DNA of 64,000 nt, taken from contig LS483371.1 of the NCBI GenBank assembly GCA_900475325.1, forward strand, positions 5,307,501 to 5,371,500. Reading direction: 5' to 3'. Shown here piece after piece: positions 1-7,744 of this stretch. Origin of the DNA: Paucimonas lemoignei. Its GTDB lineage: Bacteria > Pseudomonadota > Gammaproteobacteria > Pseudomonadales > Pseudomonadaceae. A program made the translations under genes and the position numbers. Each line of letters begins with the position of its first letter. Position 1 is the first letter of the stretch. A model generated the notes under the pieces. The model was not told the DNA's origin. It searched no databases and worked only from the letters and a program-made list of their open reading frames with translations.

Positions 1-60
1 AGATTCGAGAGGCCGTCAACCCCTTATTTCACTAAAGTGTCACATATTCATGAAACGCCC

Positions 61-93
61 CAAAACAAAGGGGCGAGCCTTGCAGCCCGCCCC
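61..93 (-). terminator. Intrinsic terminator of bauA-bauC
   Basis: Read on the minus strand, GGGGCGGGC and GCTCGCCCC pair across a 6-nt loop with one internal mismatch. A T-rich tract (TTTGTTTTG) follows. It starts 13 bases after the bauC stop codon, as expected for the end of the bauA-bauC transcript. Confidence 0.8.
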
Positions 94-106
94 TCTTTAT
101 AAGTAA

Positions 107-1600
107 TTACAAGCTAGGAAACGCGAACTGCGATGCCTCATGGCTTGCACGCTGCGGCCAGCGCTGGGTAATTGCCTTGCGGCGCGTATAGAAACGCACG
201 CCATCCGGGCCATAAGCATGCAGGTCGCCGAACAGCGAACGCTTCCAGCCACCGAAGCTGTGATAAGCCACCGGCACCGGCAGCGGCACGTTGACCCCAA
301 CCATTCCCACTTCGATCTCATCGCAGAACAAGCGGGCCGCTTCGCCATCGCGAGTGAAGATACAGGTGCCATTGCCGTACTCATGATCATTGATCAATTG
401 CATGGCGGCTTCGAGACTGTCAACGCGCACGATGCACAGCACCGGACCAAAGATCTCTTCTTTATAGATACGCATCTCTGGGGTGACCTGATCGAACAGG
501 CAACCACCCAGGAAGAAGCCATCCTCATTACCGGCGACACTCAAGCCACGGCCATCGACCACCAGCTTCGCACCCGCCTGGACGCCGTCTTCTATATAGC
601 CACTGACTTTATCGCGATGCTGCCCGGTAACCAGTGGCCCCATGTCCAGCCCGCAGGTGGTGCCCGCGCCGATTTTCAGCGAAGCGATTTGTGGCACCAG
701 CTTGGCGACCAATGCATCGGCAACCTGATCACCCACACACACCGCAACAGAGATGGCCATGCAGCGTTCACCACATGAACCATAAGCTGCGCCCATCAGT
801 GCGCTGACTGCGTTGTCCAGATCGGCATCCGGCATCAGCACCGCATGGTTCTTCGCCCCGCCCAATGCCTGAACGCGCTTGCCACGTGCAGCGCCTTCTT
901 TATAGATGTACTCGGCAATCGGAGTGGAGCCGACAAAGCTCAACGCTTTGACTTCCGGCGCTTCGATCAGCGCGTCCACCGCAGTTTTGTCACCGTGCAC
1001 CACGTTAAGGACGCCTTTAGGCAGGCCGGCTTCCTGCAACAACTGGGCAATCAGCAAGGTGGAGCTTGGATCGCGCTCCGATGGTTTGAGGATGAAGCAG
1101 TTGCCGCACACAATCGCCAGCGGATACATCCACAGCGGCACCATCGCCGGGAAGTTGAACGGGGTAATACCGGCGACCACACCCAGCGGCTGGAAATCAG
1201 ACCAGGCATCAATGTTCGGCCCCACGTTGCGGCTGTATTCACCTTTGAGGACTTCCGGCGCAGCACAGGCAAACTCGACGTTTTCGATACCGCGCTTCAA
1301 CTCGCCTGCAGCATCTTCGAGGGTCTTGCCATGCTCTTCGCTAATCAGCTGGGCGATACGAGCCTCGTTCTGCTCCAGCAACTGCTTGAAACGGAACATG
1401 ACCTGCGCGCGCTTTGCCGCCGGCGTATTGCGCCATGCCGGAAAAGCAGCCTTGGCTGAATCGATCGCCTGCTGCACGATTTCCCGGCTCGCCAATGGGA
1501 CTTTATGGATAGCCTGGCCGGTCGAGGGATTGAATACGTCGGCGGTGCGGCCTGTATCGGTCACAAATTGGCCGTCGATCAGGTGTTGAATGGTGCTCAT
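107..1600 (-). CDS. bauC: CoA-acylating (methyl)malonate-semialdehyde dehydrogenase
   Basis: This 497-aa ALDH-superfamily enzyme converts malonate or methylmalonate semialdehyde to acetyl- or propionyl-CoA with NAD and CoA. The GSTPIAEYIY stretch, the QALGGAKNH segment and the catalytic cysteine region YGSCGERCM are typical of the MmsA/BauC subfamily. The start is ATG with GGAG eight bases upstream. It lies 61 bp behind the omega-aminotransferase gene, which would feed it malonate semialdehyde from beta-alanine, so bauC fits better than the valine-pathway mmsA. Both subfamilies are very similar, and substrate choice cannot be settled from sequence. Confidence 0.88.
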   Translation of the reverse strand: MSTIQHLIDGQFVTDTGRTADVFNPSTGQAIHKVPLASREIVQQAIDSAKAAFPAWRNTPAAKRAQVMFRFKQLLEQNEARIAQLISEEHGKTLEDAAGELKRGIENVEFACAAPEVLKGEYSRNVGPNIDAWSDFQPLGVVAGITPFNFPAMVPLWMYPLAIVCGNCFILKPSERDPSSTLLIAQLLQEAGLPKGVLNVVHGDKTAVDALIEAPEVKALSFVGSTPIAEYIYKEGAARGKRVQALGGAKNHAVLMPDADLDNAVSALMGAAYGSCGERCMAISVAVCVGDQVADALVAKLVPQIASLKIGAGTTCGLDMGPLVTGQHRDKVSGYIEDGVQAGAKLVVDGRGLSVAGNEDGFFLGGCLFDQVTPEMRIYKEEIFGPVLCIVRVDSLEAAMQLINDHEYGNGTCIFTRDGEAARLFCDEIEVGMVGVNVPLPVPVAYHSFGGWKRSLFGDLHAYGPDGVRFYTRRKAITQRWPQRASHEASQFAFPSL

Positions 1601-1661
1601 GAAATGACTCCGAAGCAGGCGCGAACAGATTCGCGCCTGTCATCTATATAGAAGAGGGTTA

Positions 1662-3008
1662 TCAGTCGATCTGATTCAGCGCTTCGCCTACCGCATCGAA
1701 TAGACGATCCAGGTCCTGCGGCTTGCTGTTGAACGTTGGCCCGAACTGCAGGGTGTCGCCACCGAAGCGCACATAGAACCCTGCTTTCCACAGCTTCATG
1801 CCCGCTTCGAATGGCCGGACGATCGCATCGCCATCACGTGGAGCAATCTGGATCGCACCCGCGAGGCCGTAGTTACGAATATCCACGACATTCTTGGTGC
1901 CCTTGATGCTGTGAATGGCGCTTTCGAAATGCGGCGCGACTTCTGCGGCTTGCTGCACAAGGTTTTCCCGCTGCAGCAACTCCAACGCGGCAAGACCGGC
2001 CGCACAAGCAACCGGGTGAGCGGAATAGGTGTAGCCATGGGGGAATTCCACTGCGTACTCAGGCGTCGGCTGATTCATGAACGTCTGATAAATCTCGCTG
2101 CTGGCAATCACCGCCCCCATGGGAATCGCACCGTTGGTGACTTGCTTGGCGATGCACATCAGGTCAGGCGTCACACCGAAGCTTTCCGCACCGAACATCG
2201 AGCCAGTGCGACCGAAGCCGGTGATGACTTCGTCGAAGATCAGCAGGATGTTGTGCTGATCACAAATTTCACGCAGGCGCTTGAGGTAACCCTGCGGCGG
2301 AACGATCACTCCGGCGGAGCCCGCCATGGGCTCAACGATGACCGCAGCGATGTTCGAAGCGTCATGCAGCTCGATCAGCTTGAGCATTTCATCGGCCAGC
2401 GCGATGCCACCCGCTTCCGGCATCCCTTTGGAATAGGCGTTGCTGGCCAGCAAGGTGTGGGGCAGATGATCGACATCCATCAACTGGCCAAACATTTTGC
2501 GATTGCCGTTCACGCCGCCCAGGCTGGTGCCCGCCACGTTAACGCCGTGATAGCCACGGGCACGACCGATCATTTTGGTCTTGCTCGCCTGACCTTTGAG
2601 ACGCCAGTAAGCGCGCACCATCTTCACTGCCGTATCGGCGCACTCGGAACCCGAGTTGGTATAGAAGACGTGATTCAGGTTGCCCGGGGTCAGCTCGGTG
2701 ATTTTCTCCGCCAGTTGAAACGACAGCGGATGACCGAATTGAAACGCGGGGGAGTAATCCAGAATGCCCAGCTGTTTGGAAACCGCTTCCTGGATCTCTT
2801 TGCGGGTGTGCCCCGCACCGCAGGTCCACAGGCCAGACAAGGCGTCGTAGATCTTGCGGCCCTTGTCGTCCGTCAGGTAACTGCCACTGGCCGCCACGAT
2901 CAACCGCGGATCGCGCTGGAAATTGCGATTGGCGGTGTAAGGCATCCAATGAGCATCAAGCTTCAATTGGCTGGCGATAGACATGTCGGACGACTCAAAA
3001 CTGTTCAT
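1662..3008 (-). CDS. bauA: Beta-alanine/omega-amino acid:pyruvate aminotransferase
   Basis: This 448-aa class-III PLP aminotransferase moves the amino group of beta-alanine or similar omega-amino acids to pyruvate. Family marks are the HWMPYTANRNFQ N-terminus, the SGLWTCGAGH segment, the IFDEVITGFGRTG motif, and the PLP lysine in CIAKQVTNGAIPMG. The start was placed at ATG 3008, which has GAGG nine bases upstream. An upstream in-frame start would add 14 unconserved residues, and a downstream ATG at 2984 has a poor ribosome site. It forms an operon with bauC and is divergent from a LysR gene that probably controls it. Confidence 0.88.
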   Translation of the reverse strand: MNSFESSDMSIASQLKLDAHWMPYTANRNFQRDPRLIVAASGSYLTDDKGRKIYDALSGLWTCGAGHTRKEIQEAVSKQLGILDYSPAFQFGHPLSFQLAEKITELTPGNLNHVFYTNSGSECADTAVKMVRAYWRLKGQASKTKMIGRARGYHGVNVAGTSLGGVNGNRKMFGQLMDVDHLPHTLLASNAYSKGMPEAGGIALADEMLKLIELHDASNIAAVIVEPMAGSAGVIVPPQGYLKRLREICDQHNILLIFDEVITGFGRTGSMFGAESFGVTPDLMCIAKQVTNGAIPMGAVIASSEIYQTFMNQPTPEYAVEFPHGYTYSAHPVACAAGLAALELLQRENLVQQAAEVAPHFESAIHSIKGTKNVVDIRNYGLAGAIQIAPRDGDAIVRPFEAGMKLWKAGFYVRFGGDTLQFGPTFNSKPQDLDRLFDAVGEALNQID

Positions 3009-3085
3009 CGGAACGGACCTCGCTGGAGCGCTGGCGGTGAGTGGGTGCAAATTGTTGATGCAGCTAAAGTGCCACGGGGATAAAG

Positions 3086-3108
3086 TCGGAAAAACCCAAC
3101 TTTTCCGA
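3086..3108. promoter_or_regulatory. Perfect palindrome between bauA and its LysR regulator
   Basis: TCGGAAAA and TTTTCCGA form perfect 8-bp arms separated by acccaac, in the 125-bp divergent intergenic region. Position and symmetry suit a regulator site controlling both promoters. It is longer and less T-N11-A-like than a textbook LysR box, so the assignment is inference. Confidence 0.5.
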
Positions 3109-3133
3109 TCTTCAGTTAGCCGACTACTAAACT

Positions 3134-4051
3134 ATGAGCCGTCGCCCCGATCCCTTGGCACAAGTCAGTGACTTTGATATTCGCTTGCTACGCATCTTTC
3201 GAAGCGTAGTCGAGTCCGGTGGTTTCTCAGCCGCTGAAAGCGCACTGGGCATCGGCCGCTCGGCCATCAGCCAACAGATGAGCGATCTAGAACAGCGCCT
3301 GGGCCTGCGTTTGTGTCAACGCGGGCGGGCGGGATTTTCCGTTACTGAAGAAGGCCGCGAGGTTTACCAGTCCGCTTTGCAGTTGCTCAGCGCCCTGGAA
3401 AGCTTCCGGACCGAGGTTAACGGGCTGCATCAGCACTTGCGCGGCGAACTGAACATCGGGCTGACCGATAACCTGGTCACCCTCCCCCACATGCGCATCA
3501 CCCACGCATTGGCGCAGCTCAAAGAACGCGGCCCGGACGTGCACATCAACATCCGCATGATTGCGCCCAACGAAGTCGAGCAAGGCGTGCTCGATGGCCG
3601 CTTGCATGTCGGAGTCGTGCCTCAGGCCAGCGCGCTGTCGGGGCTTGAATATCAGCCGTTGTACAGCGAGCGGTCATTGCTCTATTGCGCAGTGGGTCAT
3701 CCGCTCTTCTATATGGAAGATGCTGCACTGGATGATTCACGGTTGGCTGAGCAGGACGCCATTGCCCCGACCTTCCGCCTGCCCGCCGATATTCAAGCCC
3801 ATTATCAGGCGCTCAATTGCACCGCCAGCGCTTCGGACCGCGAAGGCATGGCGTTTCTAATTCTGACCGGTCGCTACATCGGCTACCTGCCGGACCATTA
3901 CGCCAGTTTCTGGGTGCAGCAGGGGCGCTTGCGGGCATTGAAGCCTTCTTCACGGTTTTACGACCTGAGCCTGGTCTCGGTCACTCGCAAAGGCCGCCGC
4001 CCCCATTTGGTGCTGGAGAGCTTTCTGCAGACGCTGGCTGCTACGCGGTGA
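3134..4051 (+). CDS. LysR-family transcriptional regulator, probable bau regulator
   Basis: This 305-aa LTTR has an N-terminal winged helix-turn-helix (about residues 13-70, with FSAAESALGIGRSAISQQMSDLEQRLG) followed by a substrate-binding-like effector domain. It is divergent from bauA-bauC with a 125-bp shared promoter region, an arrangement like PAO1 bauR (PA0133) and the bau genes. The expected role is activation of beta-alanine catabolism when the amino acid or its aldehyde is present. The link to the divergent operon is inferred from position and from the palindrome in the intergenic region. Confidence 0.85.
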   Translation: MSRRPDPLAQVSDFDIRLLRIFRSVVESGGFSAAESALGIGRSAISQQMSDLEQRLGLRLCQRGRAGFSVTEEGREVYQSALQLLSALESFRTEVNGLHQHLRGELNIGLTDNLVTLPHMRITHALAQLKERGPDVHINIRMIAPNEVEQGVLDGRLHVGVVPQASALSGLEYQPLYSERSLLYCAVGHPLFYMEDAALDDSRLAEQDAIAPTFRLPADIQAHYQALNCTASASDREGMAFLILTGRYIGYLPDHYASFWVQQGRLRALKPSSRFYDLSLVSVTRKGRRPHLVLESFLQTLAATR

Positions 4052-4077
4052 GACATTTCCAACGCATTTCGTTTTCT

Positions 4078-4168
4078 GTGGGACCGAATTCATTCGGGAA
4101 GAGGGCATCCCTGACCACACATCTTCATCGAATGTACCGGCCCTTTCCCGGATGAATCCGGTCCCACA
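4078..4168. repeat. REPIN, diverged AATTCATTCG type
   Basis: Two inverted REP arms (TGTGGGACCGAATTCATTCG and its counterpart ending CCGGTCCCACA) flank a spacer of about 50 nt. The arms mix the GGGACCGG and GAATTCATTCG families, so this copy is a diverged hybrid. It lies between the LysR gene and the NCS2 permease promoter. Confidence 0.8.
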
Positions 4169-4199
4169 AGATTGCAGCAACGTGGCAGGTCAAAAAAAC

Positions 4200-4225
4200 C
4201 TGAGCACTTGGACAGCTTTTTGCAC
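4200..4225 (+). promoter_or_regulatory. RutR-like operator and -35 box of the NCS2 permease
   Basis: CTGAGCACTTGGACAG (4200-4215) is an imperfect palindrome of the form CTGnCCAnnTGGnCAG. Four bases later comes TTGCAC (4220-4225), a plausible -35 box with AATATC near the -10 position. The same operator, four-base gap and TTGCA occur before the ABC binding-protein gene at 16131. The pattern resembles the E. coli RutR consensus TTGACCAnnTGGTCAA as I recall it. A RutR-like TetR gene lies just downstream of this permease. Confidence 0.5.
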
Positions 4226-4258
4226 AGATATCGATACAAACAATATCGAGACCGCCCC

Positions 4259-5650
4259 ATGCAGCCCGAAGCCTCCACCAGCAGCGATCTGATTTACGGC
4301 CTGGATGATCGCCCCAAACCCTTACCGGCGATGCTTGCCGCGCTGCAACACGTGCTTGCCAGCTTCGTCGGGATCATCACGCCGCCGCTGGTGATCGGCT
4401 CGGCGTTGGGGCTGGGCGCTTACATGCCGTACCTGATCAGCATGGCGTTGATGGTTTCCGGTGTAGGCACTTTCATCCAGGCACGTCGGCCATTCGGCAT
4501 TGGCGCCGGGATGATCTGCCTGCAGGGCACCAGTTTTGCGTTTCTCGGCGCGGTGTTGTCGGCGGGCTTTCTGGTCAAGCAACGGGGCGGCAGCCCGGAA
4601 GACATCCTGGCGATGATCTTCGGCGTGTGCTTTTTCGGTGCTCTGGTGCAGATCGTGTTGAGTCGATTCATCGGCCAGTTGCGCCGGGTCATCACGCCAC
4701 TGGTAACAGGCATCGTGATCACCCTGATTGGCGTCAGCCTGATCAAGGTCGGAGTAACCGACCTGGGCGGTGGCTTCAACGCGCCGGACTTCGGCGAGCC
4801 GCTGAATCTCGCGCTGGGCGGCTTTGTATTGCTGGTGATCATCCTGCTCAATCGTTCGAACACGCCCTGGATACGCTTGTCCGCCATTATCATCGGCCTG
4901 GCCGTTGGCAGCCTCGCGGCGTGGTTCAGCGGAAAACTGATCCCCCATTCGGTCAGCGATCTGCCCTTGATCAGCGTGCCCATTCCGTTCAGATTTGGTT
5001 TTGCGTTTGATTGGAGCGCTTTCCTACCCGTGGCGCTGATTTATCTGATCAGCACCATCGAAACTGTCGGCGACCTGACCGCCAACTGCATGCTCGCCCG
5101 CAAGCCCATCAGCGGCCCGAGCTACATTGCCCGGCTCAAGGGCGGCGTGCTGGGCGACGGGGTCAGTTGCATGATCGCGGCGACCTTCAGCGCCTTCCCC
5201 AACACCACGTTCGCCCAGAACAACGGCGTGATCCAGCTGACTGGCGTTGCCAGCCGGTATGTCGGCCTGTACATCGGCGCGGTGCTGTTCGTGCTCGGCC
5301 TGTTCCCCACCATTGGCGCCCTGCTCCAGCAGATCCCCAAGCCGGTGCTGGGCGGTGCAACCCTCGTCATGTTCGGCAGTGTGGCTGCCGCTGGCGTACG
5401 CATTCTGTCCCAGGCGCCGCTGGACCGGCGCAGCATGCTGATCATCGCCACCTCCTTTGGCGTCGGGCTGGGCATCGCTGCGCAGCCGGCGTTGTTGCAT
5501 CACCTGCCCAAGCTGGTGCAAAACCTGTTCGATTCGGCGATCACCAGCGGCGGCATCACGGCGATCGTGATGTGCCTTTTGCTGCCGGAGGACAAGGCAA
5601 GCGTGGAGGTCGTCAAACCTGTTTCCGACGTGGAGACATCAGCTCATTAA
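4259..5650 (+). CDS. NCS2-family nucleobase:cation symporter
   Basis: This 463-aa inner-membrane permease of the xanthine/urate/uracil family has about 14 hydrophobic segments. Visible signatures are the QGTSF segment near residue 85 and NTTFAQNNGVIQLTGVASR, the NCS2 substrate motif. The xanthine/urate (XanQ/UacT/PbuX) branch seems nearer than UraA, but the base transported is not decided. ATG 4259 was chosen because upstream in-frame residues would run into the operator and the REPIN. A RutR-like regulator follows, and purine-handling genes lie downstream. Confidence 0.88.
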   Translation: MQPEASTSSDLIYGLDDRPKPLPAMLAALQHVLASFVGIITPPLVIGSALGLGAYMPYLISMALMVSGVGTFIQARRPFGIGAGMICLQGTSFAFLGAVLSAGFLVKQRGGSPEDILAMIFGVCFFGALVQIVLSRFIGQLRRVITPLVTGIVITLIGVSLIKVGVTDLGGGFNAPDFGEPLNLALGGFVLLVIILLNRSNTPWIRLSAIIIGLAVGSLAAWFSGKLIPHSVSDLPLISVPIPFRFGFAFDWSAFLPVALIYLISTIETVGDLTANCMLARKPISGPSYIARLKGGVLGDGVSCMIAATFSAFPNTTFAQNNGVIQLTGVASRYVGLYIGAVLFVLGLFPTIGALLQQIPKPVLGGATLVMFGSVAAAGVRILSQAPLDRRSMLIIATSFGVGLGIAAQPALLHHLPKLVQNLFDSAITSGGITAIVMCLLLPEDKASVEVVKPVSDVETSAH

Positions 5651-5764
5651 AAATGCTCAGGATGCTGAACGGTTAACAGGATTTGCCCCGCCAACGCTTG
5701 TCGGATCGGCGCGGTTACGTTATCTGTTCAGCGTCGCACCCCATGATCTGTCCCGGAACTGCCC

Positions 5765-6427
5765 ATGACCCTTGAAGTCCCTGCGCACAGCACCCTTGGC
5801 ATCAAGCCTGCCAGCCGTATTCGCCAGAAGAATGAAGAAGCCATTATCAAAGCCGCCGAGGACGAGTTCGCCCGTCACGGCTTCAAAGGCACCAGCATGA
5901 ATACCATCGCGCTGAACGCCGGGCTGCCCAAGGCCAATCTGCATTACTACTTCACCAACAAGCTCGGGCTCTACATCGCGGTGCTGAGCAATATCCTCGA
6001 GCTGTGGGACAGCACCTTCAATAATCTGAAAGTCGAGGATGATCCCGCTCAAGCGCTGAGCCGCTACATCCGCGCAAAAATGGAGTTCTCCCGACGCCAC
6101 CCTCAGGCGTCGCGGATATTCGCCATGGAGATCATCAGTGGTGGCGAATGCCTGAATCAGTATTTCAGTCAGGACTACCAGACCTGGTTCCAGGGCCGCG
6201 CCGGGGTGTTTCAGGCCTGGATCGATGCAGGAAAAATGGACCCGGTCGACCCCGTACACCTGATTTTCCTACTGTGGGGCAGCACTCAACACTATGCCGA
6301 CTTTGCGACGCAGATCTGTCAGGTCACTGGCCGCACGCGATTAACCAAGCAAGACATGGACGTTGCGAGCGACAATCTGATCCGCATCATTCTCAAGGGT
6401 TGCGGCCTGACGCCGCCTGAGGCTTGA
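5765..6427 (+). CDS. TetR-family regulator, RutR-like
   Basis: This 220-aa protein has an N-terminal TetR helix-turn-helix at about residues 20-65 (AAEDEFARHGFKGTSMNTIA, then GLPKANLHYYFTNKLGLY). The C-terminal domain matches the RutR/YcdC type (FSRRHPQASRIFAMEIISGG). E. coli RutR binds uracil or thymine and controls pyrimidine and purine catabolism. Here the gene follows an NCS2 permease and sits near beta-alanine genes, the product branch of uracil breakdown. The CTGnCCAnnTGGnCAG palindromes at 4200 and 16131 are its best candidate targets. Ligand and targets are inference. Confidence 0.85.
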   Translation: MTLEVPAHSTLGIKPASRIRQKNEEAIIKAAEDEFARHGFKGTSMNTIALNAGLPKANLHYYFTNKLGLYIAVLSNILELWDSTFNNLKVEDDPAQALSRYIRAKMEFSRRHPQASRIFAMEIISGGECLNQYFSQDYQTWFQGRAGVFQAWIDAGKMDPVDPVHLIFLLWGSTQHYADFATQICQVTGRTRLTKQDMDVASDNLIRIILKGCGLTPPEA

Positions 6428-6475
6428 ATAGATGCCCGAACTGACGTAAACCCCGTCGACAGCTGGAACCCACGA

Positions 6476-7069
6476 ATGTCCTTTACTCTGGTTGGCCCTT
6501 GTGAATATCGCGAAGAAATTCGCAAGAGCCGCTTCATCACCCTCGCCGCGCCCATCTCCAGCGCGGGCGACGCACAAGCGTTCATCGAGCAGAACAGCGA
6601 CCTGAACGCCACCCACAATTGCTGGGCCTGGAAACTGGCCGACCACTATCGCAGCAACGATGATGGCGAACCGGGCGGCACGGCGGGCCGTCCGATTCTC
6701 GCAGCCATCGAGGCACAAGAGTTCGATCAGGTCGTAGTGCTGGTGATTCGCTGGTATGGCGGGATTCAACTGGGTACTGGCGGGCTGGCCCGAGCGTATG
6801 GCGGCGGCGCCAACAAATGCCTGCAACTGGCCGAGCGTCTACCGCTGATCAACCGCGTGCCGCTGAGTTTTTCGTGCAGTTTCAGCGAGCTGGCACTGGT
6901 CAAATTGCGGGTCGCGGAACTCAACGGTCTAGTGCAGCACGAAGACTTCACGGCCAACGGAGTCGAGCTGTCGATTGCCTTCGGGCCGGAGCAGATAGAG
7001 GTTTTGCGCAAGCAGCTGGCGGATTTGAGTCGTGGGCGGATTGTGTTGCAGCTCTCCCCTGAGGATTAA
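6476..7069 (+). CDS. yigZ: YigZ/IMPACT family protein
   Basis: This 197-aa protein has the UPF0029 N-terminal domain with the motifs KSRFITLAAPI, ATHNCWAWKL, DDGEPGGTAGRPIL and VIRWYGGIQLGTGGLARAYGG. A short C-terminal ferredoxin-like domain (DUF1949) follows. Bacterial YigZ is a conserved protein of uncertain role, and the eukaryotic relative IMPACT acts on translational control through GCN1. It is 48 bp downstream of the TetR gene and may be cotranscribed. A REPIN starts five bases after the stop codon. Confidence 0.9.
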   Translation: MSFTLVGPCEYREEIRKSRFITLAAPISSAGDAQAFIEQNSDLNATHNCWAWKLADHYRSNDDGEPGGTAGRPILAAIEAQEFDQVVVLVIRWYGGIQLGTGGLARAYGGGANKCLQLAERLPLINRVPLSFSCSFSELALVKLRVAELNGLVQHEDFTANGVELSIAFGPEQIEVLRKQLADLSRGRIVLQLSPED

Positions 7070-7074
7070 CGCGG

Positions 7075-7172
7075 ACCTGTGGGAGCGAATTCATTCGCGA
7101 ATGTGGGCGTACAACCGAAGCACATCTATCGAATGTACCTGCCTATTCGCGAATGAATTCGCTCCCACAGGT
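7075..7172. repeat. REPIN, AATTCATTCGCGAA type
   Basis: The perfect outer arms ACCTGTGGGAGCGAATTCAT and their inverted copy end in CCCACAGGT. The inner spacer includes TATCGAATGTACCTGCC. It lies directly after yigZ, where it could act as a transcript-end hairpin. Confidence 0.9.
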
Positions 7173-7347
7173 CTGAGGTCAACCAATGTGTTCATGTGTT
7201 TCCAAGGGTTGGTCTGCTAATCCCACACTTGCACACATCTACTGTGCATCCGCCTGTGGATAAGCTGAGTACAGGCCTCTGCGAGGCTTACGGGCCATGG
7301 CTTTCAGAAGATTGATCAATTTCTGTACAGATGTGCACTCAAATCAC

Positions 7348-7427
7348 AAAAACCTCAACCAAACAGTCTCTTAGCGATGCTTATTGCCTCTGGCAGCAAC
7401 GGTGCCACTGTTTATATCGAGGTTTTT
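7348..7427 (+). ncRNA. Candidate structured RNA or attenuator with nested helices
   Basis: AAAAACCTC (7348-7356) pairs with GAGGTTTTT (7419-7427). Inside it AAACAGT (7361-7367) pairs with ACTGTTT (7407-7413), and inside that GGCA (7392-7395) pairs with TGCC (7403-7406). The 3' arm ends in a T5 run, so the fold could be a small RNA or terminator-like element. No known riboswitch consensus was recognised. It is about 320 bases upstream of the ABC ATPase start. Confidence 0.4.
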
Positions 7428-7526
7428 CGCTTGCGCACAGTTACTGTGGACCAACCTGTGGATAACAGGTGCAACGCTCGCCCCGGCGCTTGGCGTAGCT
7501 CGCTCGCCGCGGACTGTCTATTTTTT

Positions 7527-7550
7527 GCACAACCGAAGTGAGCACTATTG
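7527..7550 (+). promoter_or_regulatory. Possible promoter of the nucleoside ABC operon
   Basis: TTTTTTGCAC carries TTGCAC at 7527-7532, like the -35 boxes at 4220 and 16151. TATTGA follows after 15 bases. The RutR-like palindrome seen before the other two promoters is at best a poor half-site here, so shared regulation is weakly supported. Confidence 0.3.
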
Positions 7551-7744
7551 AATCAGTCGGCCAGGGATTCGCCCTGAACTGGTGCCCGATTCAAAGCCCC
7601 GAACAGTGATCAGCTGCTTGGCTGCGTCACGAAAACGGCGGGAAGCGCGATAGCGTGGCGCAAAGACGACAAACAACCAAAACCTGACTACCTGGCCAGG
7701 AAATTGCTTTATCCACAGGCGATCTATCTGACCTTGAGCCTGTC

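Larger units (their letters stand above)
7255..7717. other. Three DnaA-box-like 9-mers in a 572-bp gene-free gap
   Basis: The gap 7173-7744 before the ABC transporter operon holds no credible gene. It contains three exact TTATCCACA/TGTGGATAA 9-mers at 7255-7263, 7457-7465 and 7709-7717. These match the E. coli DnaA-box consensus TTATnCACA. The gap also holds the structured element at 7348-7427 and a promoter-like TTGCAC. No AT-rich unwinding region or origin gene neighbours were seen, so a replication origin is not proposed. Confidence 0.5.

Noticed and set aside
140..1589. Long frames on the plus strand opposite bauC
   Set aside because: They mirror a clear ALDH gene, show no family motif, and arise from high-GC codon bias. 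The same holds for antisense frames over hrpB, copA, amn and the thiolase.
4322..4983. Minus-strand frames of 187-208 aa opposite the NCS2 permease
   Set aside because: No ribosome site or family match, and the permease frame is complete with a signature motif.
7173..7744. Replication origin on the strength of DnaA boxes
   Set aside because: There is no AT-rich unwinding tract, no dnaA, dnaN or gidA neighbours, and only three boxes.
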